NCBI GenBank assembly: GCA_026983855.1
Contig: JALSTE010000788.1
Span: 1-6,856, forward strand
From: Acidimicrobiia bacterium
GTDB taxonomy: Bacteria; Actinomycetota; Acidimicrobiia; Acidimicrobiales; Poriferisodalaceae
Direction: 5' to 3'
DNA length: 6,856 nt
The notes below the pieces were generated by a model. It saw nothing but the letters and a program-made list of their open reading frames with translations. It ran no database searches and was not told the DNA's origin. The first letter of the stretch is position 1, and each line of letters starts with the position of its first letter. This document shows positions 1-4,809 of the stretch, piece by piece. A program made the translations under genes and the position numbers.

Positions 1-2
1 AC

Positions 3-329
3 GGCTCTCCCCCCACGGAGAGGTTGGTCTCGTGGATCTCCCTGCACCTGGGGTACCTGAGCACCCCCGAGCACCGTCGCATGCTGCAGGCCGTGGCCGC
101 CATCGACGAACTCTCCGTTCCCCTGCGGGAGGAGATCGGCGAGGGTCATGAGCGGCTCTACCGATCACTGGGGCGCATACTCGGGGAGCTGGGCTGCTCC
201 TCCGACGTGGTCCTGAGGCTCATCGTCTCGATGGTCCGGGCCGGGGCCGACCTGGTGGGTCCCGATCACACACTGGCCGAGATGACCGAGGAGGTCAGCC
301 GGGCCGCCCTGGCGGTGGCCGGGGCCTGA
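3..329 (+). CDS. C-terminal part of a probable TetR-family transcriptional regulator (5' end outside window)
   Basis: The reading frame is open from the left edge to a TGA at 327-329, so the N-terminal part, including any helix-turn-helix, lies outside the window. The visible 108 residues are almost entirely amphipathic helix, with two long helical stretches (around HERLYRSLGRILGELG and SDVVLRLIVSMVRAGADLV) and a short final helix ending in AALAVAGA. This all-helical, Leu/Val/Ala-rich tail resembles the ligand-binding and dimerisation domain of TetR-type repressors, which bind a small molecule and release DNA. A TTG at 24 could be read as a start, but it has no good ribosome binding site and the frame continues upstream, so I treat the gene as truncated by the window. 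The helix-turn-helix cannot be checked, so the family call rests on the shape of the C-terminus and on a second regulator lying next door. Another all-helical regulator family is possible. Confidence 0.55.
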   Translation, partial: GSPPTERLVSWISLHLGYLSTPEHRRMLQAVAAIDELSVPLREEIGEGHERLYRSLGRILGELGCSSDVVLRLIVSMVRAGADLVGPDHTLAEMTEEVSRAALAVAGA

Positions 330-335
330 GGCCCC

Positions 336-362
336 CCGGGTGACCACCGGTCCGGCACCCGG
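336..362 (+). terminator. Hairpin after the TetR-like gene, possible terminator without a U-tract
   Basis: A perfect 7-bp inverted repeat, CCGGGTG (336-342) and CACCCGG (356-362), encloses a 13-nt loop and starts 6 nt after the upstream stop codon. The position suits a transcript 3' end. No run of T follows, so it is not a classical intrinsic terminator. In high-GC actinobacteria such U-less hairpins are often proposed as terminators or 3' stabilisers. The inverted repeat is seen directly; the function is inferred. Confidence 0.3.
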
Positions 363-370
363 CTCCACTC

Positions 371-385
371 CTGTGCTATACACAG
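371..385. promoter_or_regulatory. Palindrome CTGTG-N5-CACAG overlapping a possible -10 element upstream of padR
   Basis: CTGTG (371-375) and CACAG (381-385) form a perfect inverted repeat around CTATA. The sequence TGCTATACA within it contains an extended -10-like element (TG, one base, then TATACA at 377-382). No convincing -35 box lies 16-18 bp upstream. A short dyad covering the -10 about 90 bp before padR is where an autoregulating PadR-type repressor would bind, because members of that family commonly repress their own promoters at short dyads. Operator and promoter roles are inferred; only the dyad and hexamer are seen. Confidence 0.4.
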
Positions 386-427
386 TAGTGCGCATTCGGC
401 AGGGCGGATCCGACCGAGGGCGCCCAC

Positions 428-453
428 TTCGGGGGATCCAGGTGATCCCCGAA
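428..453 (+). promoter_or_regulatory. Strong stem-loop in the padR 5' leader
   Basis: The arms at 428-438 and 444-453 pair over ten base pairs with one bulged G (431). The core is GGGGATC (432-438) against GATCCCC (444-450), extended by TTC/GAA. The loop is CAGGT (439-443). It sits about 10 nt upstream of the padR ribosome binding site (GGGAGG, 464-469) and downstream of the candidate promoter, so it would be in the mRNA leader. It could control translation or mRNA stability, act as a weak terminator, or be a second protein-binding dyad in DNA. No T-run follows it. Confidence 0.4.
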
Positions 454-473
454 ACAGATCATCGGGAGGTCCC

Positions 474-800
474 ATGGACACAACCCAACTCCTCAAGGGG
501 GTTCTGGATCTGGCCGTCCTGTCGGTTCTGGCCCGGGAGGACGCCTACGGCTACGAGGTCGTCCGCACCCTCAGGGAGGCCGGACTGGAGGACGTCGGTG
601 ACGCCTCGGTGTACGGCACCCTGCGCCGATTGTTCAGATCGGGCAAGCTCACGACCTATCTCGTGCCCTCCGAGGGTGGCCCGCACCGCAAGTACTACGG
701 CCTCAACGACCTCGGGAGGGATCACCTGGAGGTGGGGGCCAAGACCTGGAGCAGCTTCTCCGACGTGATCGACGGACTCCTGGAGGTGGCGGGGCGATGA
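474..800 (+). CDS. PadR-family winged-helix transcriptional regulator
   Basis: This 108-residue protein has the length and layout of a small PadR-like regulator, a cytoplasmic DNA-binding dimer that usually represses itself and nearby genes. The N-terminus, LLKGVLDLAVLSVLAREDAYGYEVVRTL (residues 6-33), matches the family's opening helices and its 'YGYE' turn. Residues 43-57 (DASVYGTLRRLFRSG) correspond to the recognition helix with the usual SVY/TVY start. Residues 62-79 (YLVPSEGGPHRKYYGLND) form the wing with the characteristic GGPxRKYY motif. The C-terminal helix (about 82-107) should dimerise. The ATG at 474 fits the family N-terminus and is preceded by GGGAGG (464-469), rather close at 4 nt. 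The stop overlaps an ATG (ATGA, 797-800). The next gene encodes a membrane protein with a DUF1700/HAAS-like domain, a common PadR partner. A leader hairpin and an upstream dyad suggest autoregulation. The ligand is unknown. Confidence 0.93.
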   Translation: MDTTQLLKGVLDLAVLSVLAREDAYGYEVVRTLREAGLEDVGDASVYGTLRRLFRSGKLTTYLVPSEGGPHRKYYGLNDLGRDHLEVGAKTWSSFSDVIDGLLEVAGR

Positions 801-847
801 TGGCAACTCATGTGAACAGCGGACTCCTGGAGGTGGCGGGAAGATGA
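773..847. repeat. Direct repeat duplicating the end of padR (28 bp, offset 47 bp)
   Basis: Bases 773-800, the last codons and stop of padR, recur at 820-847 with 26 of 28 identical; the only differences are at 794-795 (GC) against 841-842 (AA). The first 21 bases are exact. A unique 19-bp spacer (801-819) lies between. Each copy contains a GGAGG ribosome binding motif (782-786 and 829-833) ten bases before an ATGA (797-800 and 844-847). In the first copy ATGA holds the padR stop; in the second it holds the start of the membrane-protein gene. The simplest reading is a local duplication of an ancestral padR/membrane-protein ATGA junction. Confidence 0.9.
797..847 (+). CDS. Possible 16-codon minicistron bridging padR and the membrane-protein gene
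   Basis: An ATG at 797 (or the next codon, ATG 800) overlaps the padR stop and opens a frame reading MMATHVNSGLLEVAGR, ending at TGA 845-847. That stop in turn overlaps the ATG (844) of the downstream gene. The last eight residues, GLLEVAGR, are identical to the PadR C-terminus because the DNA is duplicated. A GGAGG lies 10 nt upstream. It probably makes no useful peptide; it may let ribosomes finishing padR pass on to the downstream gene through two successive ATGA couplings. Whether it is translated cannot be judged from sequence. Confidence 0.3.
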   Translation: MMATHVNSGLLEVAGR

Positions 848-1995
848 CCTCGACCTTTGAAGTTCACGACAGCCCGGGGAACGGGTCCCCCGTCTCCGTG
901 ACGGCCTACCTCGAGGAGGTTCGGGGCCACATGGAGGGGCTGGATTCGGAGGAGGTGGAGGAACTCCTCGACGACATCGCCCTCGGACTGGGGGAGCTGG
1001 ATCGGGAGTCGCAGGAGGACCTGGCGGTTCTCCTGGGCGAACCGGCCGCCTTCGCCGCCGAGCTCATGGAGTCGGCCGGGCTGATCCCGGCCCCCGAGGG
1101 CGACCCCGGCCCCACCCTCGGCCAGTACCTGCGGCGCCTCCGGAGGAGGGTGAGGCACAGTGTCTGGTACCGGGAGGTGGCCGGATTCCTCCCCGAGTTA
1201 CGCCCGGCCTGGTGGGTGCTGCGGGGTTGGGTCCTGGTCACCATGGTGCTGGTCCTGGCGGGTGAGCGGATCACGGAGGTCCTCCCCGTGCCCGAGCCGG
1301 CGGGTAATGGTCTGCTGGGACTGGTGGTCCTGGCGATAGCCGTGGTGTTCTCGGTGCGAAGGGGTCGGGCCGCTGTCGGACGGAAGCGGGGTCGGGGGCG
1401 CAGGCTGGTCGAGATCCTGGTGGGAACGGTGTCGGCGATCTGGGTACTGGCCGTCCTGGCTTCGGTGCCGTCTCCCGATCCCTTCGAGGGACCCGTGGAC
1501 CTCTTCGAGCAGGGTCTGGCCTACCCCTATCAGTTCCTCCCGGCCAACCTCTACGCCTACCTTCCCGATGGCACCGAGCTCCCCGCCGTGCTGCTCTACG
1601 ACCAGGAGGGCCGTCCGGTCGAGCTTCCCAGGGCCCACACCGATCCGGTGAGGGGGTGGGACTACCAATCGTTGACGCCGGTGGATTCCCGGGGCCGCCA
1701 GGTCCCCAACATCTATCCCCGGCCCCTGGAGGTGTTGCGCCCCACCAATGGGAGTTGGACGAGGGTGACGGTACCCCCGCCCCTGGTGGCGGTGCCGAAG
1801 ATCGACCTCGGTGGTGAACCCGGTGAACCAGCGGCCGGGTCCGGGAACGGGGACGCCGGCACCGCGGTGCCCGGGGTTGACGCCGGCCCGGAGCCGGGGA
1901 GTTCAGGTACCACCACCGCGGTGCCCGGGATCGAGGAGCGGATTCCATCCCTGGAGCGGCCCCAGGATCCTCCCGGGGACGAGACGGCTCCGTAG
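844..1995 (+). CDS. Membrane protein with N-terminal DUF1700/HAAS-like domain, three TM helices and an outer C-terminal domain
   Basis: This 383-residue protein probably works as the membrane partner of the preceding PadR regulator. Residues 18-80 (SVTAYLEEVRGHMEGLDSEE onward, then LLDDIALGLGEL and a helix around AELMESAG) have the acidic, helical pattern of DUF1700/HAAS-like domains, which often sit beside PadR genes. Three hydrophobic helices follow, at about 122-139, 155-171 and 188-208, with an Arg/Lys-rich loop at 172-187, which should be cytoplasmic. This puts the N-terminal domain inside and residues 210-383 outside. The outer part has a probable beta-rich segment (about 215-318, including LYDQEGRPVELP) and a low-complexity Gly/Pro/Thr/Glu tail with a repeated TAVPG(V/I) motif. 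The ATG at 844 is preceded by GGAGG (829-833), spacing 10, and overlaps the minicistron stop. I do not recognise a catalytic motif. The domain name is from remembered family patterns; a signalling or envelope-sensing role is inference. Confidence 0.75.
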   Translation: MTSTFEVHDSPGNGSPVSVTAYLEEVRGHMEGLDSEEVEELLDDIALGLGELDRESQEDLAVLLGEPAAFAAELMESAGLIPAPEGDPGPTLGQYLRRLRRRVRHSVWYREVAGFLPELRPAWWVLRGWVLVTMVLVLAGERITEVLPVPEPAGNGLLGLVVLAIAVVFSVRRGRAAVGRKRGRGRRLVEILVGTVSAIWVLAVLASVPSPDPFEGPVDLFEQGLAYPYQFLPANLYAYLPDGTELPAVLLYDQEGRPVELPRAHTDPVRGWDYQSLTPVDSRGRQVPNIYPRPLEVLRPTNGSWTRVTVPPPLVAVPKIDLGGEPGEPAAGSGNGDAGTAVPGVDAGPEPGSSGTTTAVPGIEERIPSLERPQDPPGDETAP

Positions 1996-2245
1996 CGGAG
2001 GCCCCCACGGCCTGACAGAGGGGGTCGCCGGCCACGGCCGGAGTGCGGTGGCACATGTGGTGCGGTGGCGTCGCGGTACGAGGCGGTACGAGGGGGTGGC
2101 CCGGCGCGGCCGGACCGGTGATGGGCCCCGGGCGGGTCGGGGCCGCCAGGGGGGACCTCACCGGGCCCGATCGTGGGCCCCGATGCGGGGGCGGGGCGGG
2201 TGATGGGCCCGGATCGGGGTCGGGTCCAGCCGGTAGGTTCGGGGA
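1996..2245. other. 250-bp GC-rich intergenic spacer with repeats and dyads, no gene seen
   Basis: No convincing coding frame or promoter is visible. Just after the upstream stop is a small dyad, AGGCC (1999-2003)/GGCCT (2009-2013), then CCGGCC-AC-GGCCGG (2028-2041). Either could fold in RNA near the transcript end, but no T-run follows. Short repeats include TGCGGTGGC at 2044-2052 and 2061-2069, and GGTGATGGGCCC at 2117-2128 and 2199-2210. The palindrome GGGCCC occurs four times (2123, 2163, 2175, 2205). The segment before the next start has no clear -10 or -35. Confidence 0.6.
2073..2092. repeat. Perfect 10-bp tandem duplication GCGGTACGAG x2
   Basis: GCGGTACGAG occurs at 2073-2082 and again immediately at 2083-2092. 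It lies in the non-coding spacer. It could be a replication-slippage product or a pair of direct-repeat binding sites one DNA turn apart; the sequence alone does not decide. Confidence 0.75.
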
Positions 2246-3184
2246 ATGGGTATCAGATGGGGAGTTTGGTTCGAACCGGTGCAGCCCGTGCGGAGGCTGT
2301 GCGAGCTGGCCCGGTTGGCGGAGAATCTGGGGGCCGAGGTCTGCCTGGTGGCCGACGAGGGGACGGAACGGGACCTGCACGTAGCCATGACGGCCATCCT
2401 CATGTCCACCGAGGTGATGGTCGTCGGGCCGGGGATCACCAACCCGTTCTCACGCCATCCCGTGACCTCCGCCGCCGCCATCGCCACCCTCGATGAGCTG
2501 GCCCCGGGCCGGGTGTGGCAGGGGTACGGGGTGGGCGGCAGCCGGGTGTTGGAGCCTCTCGGTGTGGATCCCCCCCGGCCCTACACGGCAATGCGGGAGG
2601 CGGTGGAGATCAACCAGACCCTCCTGTCGGGGGAGTCGGCGGGACCGGCCCGACTGGGGTGGGACGTGTCCCCGGTGCCGCTGGCCATGGCCGGGCGGGG
2701 CCCCCGGGTGCAGCACCTGGCGGCGACCATCGCGGACTGGGTCCTGCTCTCGGCCAAGGCCGTGTCCGAGCTGCCGGCGGCGGCGGAGAGGATCCGCGGG
2801 GCCCGTCCGGGGCGTCCGGCGGGGATCGCCTGGTCCTCCTACATGGCCTACGACCCCGAACAGCGACGTCGGGTGCTCCCCCACTTCACCTACATGGCCG
2901 TCGACGCCCCGCCCGACATCCGTGAGGCGGCCGGGCTCGACGACGACACCGCCGGGCGGGTGAGGTCCCTCATGCTGGAGGGGCGTATGGACGAGGCGGC
3001 ATCCCTGCTACCCGACTCGATGGTCGACGTGTACGCCGTGGCCGGGGACCATGAGGAGTGTGGCCGCATCATCGCCGCCAACCGGGAGTACTTCGACCTG
3101 TTCCTGCTGCCCATGAACGATCTGGCCGACTGCGAGAACCACATTCGCACCGTGGCCGCCATCCTCCACCGGGCCGCTGGTTGA
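2246..3184 (+). CDS. Luciferase-like monooxygenase (LLM) family oxidoreductase, probably F420-dependent
   Basis: The 312-residue product is the usual length for a single-domain LLM TIM-barrel enzyme, a soluble oxidoreductase using F420 or FMN. The N-terminus (MGIRWGVWFEP) matches the first barrel strand. The helix LCELARLAENLGAEVCLVAD (18-37) fits the 'A..AE.LG.d....D' pattern. The strongest signature is residues 60-100: VGPGITNPFSRHPVTSAAA, then TLDELAPGR and GYGVGGSR, as in F420-dependent LLM enzymes of the methylene-tetrahydromethanopterin reductase type. Residues 147-172 (LAMAGRGPRVQHLAA to WVLLSAKA) correspond to the later barrel strand with a GR/K-phosphate-binding look. F420 rather than FMN is inferred from the motif and likely actinobacterial host. 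The ATG at 2246 gives the full first strand; the upstream ribosome binding site is weak (GGGG at 2241-2244). It lies alone between two spacers, upstream of the importer operon on the same strand. The substrate is unknown. Confidence 0.87.
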   Translation: MGIRWGVWFEPVQPVRRLCELARLAENLGAEVCLVADEGTERDLHVAMTAILMSTEVMVVGPGITNPFSRHPVTSAAAIATLDELAPGRVWQGYGVGGSRVLEPLGVDPPRPYTAMREAVEINQTLLSGESAGPARLGWDVSPVPLAMAGRGPRVQHLAATIADWVLLSAKAVSELPAAAERIRGARPGRPAGIAWSSYMAYDPEQRRRVLPHFTYMAVDAPPDIREAAGLDDDTAGRVRSLMLEGRMDEAASLLPDSMVDVYAVAGDHEECGRIIAANREYFDLFLLPMNDLADCENHIRTVAAILHRAAG

Positions 3185-3299
3185 GGGTCCCCCGGAGATG
3201 GCGGTCCGGTGGAGTCGGCCCGGCGGCCCCGTCGGAGGTGACGGAGAACTAATCCGATCGTGGCGTTGGAAACCGAGTTCAAGGGCAATCATCGGTATT

Positions 3300-3329
3300 T
3301 TGACGGAATAGCGAGAATCAATGTAGACA
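3300..3329 (+). promoter_or_regulatory. Candidate sigma-70-type promoter for the ABC importer operon
   Basis: TTGACG (3300-3305) matches the -35 consensus at five of six positions. TAGACA (3324-3329) is a weak -10 at 18-bp spacing. They sit in the most A/T-rich stretch of the window (about 3250-3335), some 70 bp before the lipoprotein start. No competing candidate in the spacer has both boxes. The -10 is poor, so exact boxes are uncertain; a promoter somewhere in this A/T-rich patch is more secure than these hexamers. Confidence 0.45.
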
Positions 3330-3340
3330 TAGCTTCCGCT

Positions 3341-3352
3341 CGGTCACGACCG
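3341..3352. promoter_or_regulatory. Palindrome CGGTC-AC-GACCG just downstream of the candidate promoter
   Basis: A perfect 5-bp inverted repeat with a 2-bp centre lies 11 bp after the candidate -10, close to the expected transcription start. That is a classical repressor operator position. Two visible regulators (TetR-like and PadR) are in the window, but nothing links either to this site. The dyad is seen; the role is inferred. Confidence 0.3.
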
Positions 3353-3396
3353 GCCGGGCACCGCTGTTCCAGACCACACGGTCAAGGGGGAATCCA

Positions 3397-4767
3397 ATGA
3401 GACGCCGATATCAGGTGCTCGCTCTCGTAGTCGGTCTCGCCATGCTGGCCGCCGCCTGCGGTGACTCGGGCGGCGACACCGCGTCCACGACCAGCGCGGC
3501 CGAGGGCACCGCCACGACCGCCACGACCGCCGCCACCACCACCACGGGTGGTGACAGCGGGTCCACCGCCACCACCGGCGGGGACGCGGCCATGGTCCAG
3601 ACCCCGTGTGGTGAGGGCACCGGGGAGGAGGCCACGGGCGAACCCATCGTGGTCGGGGCCGTGGTCGGGGCCACCGGACCCGCTGACTTCAGCTCCGCCT
3701 CCCGTTCGGCCGCCGCCTACTTCAAGTGCGTGAACGCCAACGGAGGCATCAACGGCCGTCCCGTCGAATACCTGGTCAAGGACGACGGCTGGGATCCCGA
3801 GGCCGCCTCCACCGCGGCTCGCGAGCTGGTCGAGGACAAGAACGTGGTGGCCATGATCGCCTCCACCAGCTTCGTGGAGTGCGGGGTGAACGCCCAGTAC
3901 TACGAGGATCAGAACGTGGCCGTCATAGCCGGGGTGGGTGTACCCCGAGAGTGCTTCTTCAGTCGGAACATCGCCCCCACCAACGAGGGTCCCCGCCTCA
4001 GCGGGATCGGGGCCGCCCAGTTCGCCCTGGAGCAGAATCCCGACATGAAGACCCTGGCCTGCCTGGCCAACTCGATCCCCAACTTCGGGGGCTGGGTGTG
4101 CGAGGGAGTCACGGCCTGGGGCAAGGCCAACGGGGTCGAGGTGTCCACCTACCTCTCCGCTCCCGACGGCAGTGACCTCGAGACCGTGGTCCTCCAGGCC
4201 ATCGGGGACGACCCGGACGCGGCCGTCACCATCGACCCGGCTCCGGCCATGATCGGCTATCTGAAGATCGCCGAGCAGCAGCAGGACGATCGTCCCTGGT
4301 ACGGCGCCACCTCCGCCTACGACCTGGCCTTCCCCGACGCCGTGGGTCCCTACTGGGTGGGCAAGTACCACGCCGAGATCGAGTTGTCGCCCCTGGACAG
4401 CACCGGTCCCGACAACACCAACTGGATCGCCCTGATGGACGAGTACGGCAATTCGGACGATCCCCGTGACAGCTTCTCCCAGGCCGGTTTCGTGGCCGCC
4501 AAGATCTTCGTCGACACCCTCAAGGGCATGGACCCGGCGAACATCACCCGTGAAACCGTCACCCCCGCCCTGATCGGCGTCCAGGACTTCGAGACCGACA
4601 TCCTGTGCCGTCCCTGGTACTTCGGTGAGGCCGACCAGCACAACGCCAACCACACCGGGCGTGTCGTGGAGCTGACCGACGAGGGAATCGGGTGGAAGAC
4701 GGTCAAGGACTGCTTCGACATCGAGGATCCCGAGCTGGACCCGATCTACGCCGCTGAGGGGAGCTGA
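3397..4767 (+). CDS. ABC transporter substrate-binding lipoprotein, branched-chain amino acid (LivJ/HAAT) type
   Basis: This 456-residue protein captures the substrate outside the membrane and delivers it to the LivH/LivM channel encoded next. Residues 1-20 are a signal peptide (MRRR, hydrophobic VLALVVGLAMLAAA) ending in a lipobox-like LAAAC, so Cys21 should be lipidated. Residues 22-68 are a Thr/Ser/Gly/Ala-rich linker. The receptor domain begins near residue 82: EPIVVGAVVGATGPADFSS matches the first strand and ligand loop of periplasmic-binding-protein-like fold type I, followed by the 'NANGGINGRPVEYLVKDD' hallmark (residues 113-130) and ARELVEDKNVVAMI (141-154). Eight further cysteines (71, 111, 162, 186, 222, 235, 404, 439) could form disulfides. 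The ATG is well supported by AAGGGGG (3384-3390), spacing 6, and by the signal peptide. The ligand is not predictable; family members bind amino acids, amides, urea or aromatic compounds. Confidence 0.93.
   Translation: MRRRYQVLALVVGLAMLAAACGDSGGDTASTTSAAEGTATTATTAATTTTGGDSGSTATTGGDAAMVQTPCGEGTGEEATGEPIVVGAVVGATGPADFSSASRSAAAYFKCVNANGGINGRPVEYLVKDDGWDPEAASTAARELVEDKNVVAMIASTSFVECGVNAQYYEDQNVAVIAGVGVPRECFFSRNIAPTNEGPRLSGIGAAQFALEQNPDMKTLACLANSIPNFGGWVCEGVTAWGKANGVEVSTYLSAPDGSDLETVVLQAIGDDPDAAVTIDPAPAMIGYLKIAEQQQDDRPWYGATSAYDLAFPDAVGPYWVGKYHAEIELSPLDSTGPDNTNWIALMDEYGNSDDPRDSFSQAGFVAAKIFVDTLKGMDPANITRETVTPALIGVQDFETDILCRPWYFGEADQHNANHTGRVVELTDEGIGWKTVKDCFDIEDPELDPIYAAEGS
3511..3553. repeat. Low-complexity Thr-linker DNA with tandem 9-mer and hairpin
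   Basis: Inside the lipoprotein gene, GCCACGACC is directly duplicated (3511-3519, 3520-3528), followed by ACC-type triplets. CACCAC (3537-3542) and GTGGTG (3548-3553) can pair around a 5-nt loop. It encodes the flexible Thr/Ala linker after the lipid anchor. In-frame triplet and 9-mer repeats such as these can change length by slippage without harming the fold. Confidence 0.6.
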
Positions 4768-4781
4768 GGGTTGCACCACAC

Positions 4782-4795
4782 CCGGTCCGGACCGG
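4782..4795. promoter_or_regulatory. Perfect 14-bp palindrome between the lipoprotein gene and livH
   Basis: CCGGTCCGGACCGG is fully self-complementary. As RNA it can fold into CCGGT/ACCGG with a CCGG loop. Its last two bases are the first two of the livH ribosome binding site GGAGGAGG (4794-4801). In importer operons, a hairpin after the binding-protein gene commonly protects its mRNA and lowers expression of the permeases, so that role is plausible here. Protein binding to the DNA dyad is an alternative. Confidence 0.45.
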
Positions 4796-4809
4796 AGGAG
4801 GACTGACGG

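Noticed and set aside
24..329. A complete 101-residue gene starting at TTG 24
   Set aside because: The frame is open through the window's left edge, the TTG lacks a good ribosome binding site, and the protein looks like the C-terminal domain of a longer regulator. A truncated gene is simpler.
773..847. The direct repeat as part of a CRISPR or attachment site
   Set aside because: There are only two copies, one of them coding sequence, with a single 19-bp spacer and no integrase, Cas gene or tRNA nearby. A local duplication explains it better.
2028..2041. CCGGCC-AC-GGCCGG as a terminator of the membrane-protein gene
   Set aside because: The loop is too tight for the full stem, no T-run follows, and similar dyads arise easily in DNA this GC-rich. 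It is mentioned only as part of the spacer.
1271..2380. A 369-codon minus-strand open frame crossing the membrane-protein gene, the spacer and the LLM start
   Set aside because: Pro/Arg-rich, low-complexity translation with no family resemblance, overlapping two supported genes on the other strand. This is a shadow frame.
2043..2384. Plus-strand open frames filling the 1996-2245 spacer
   Set aside because: Their translations are Gly/Arg/Pro-rich and built from the GC-rich repeats; they run into the LLM gene out of frame and have no convincing ribosome binding site.
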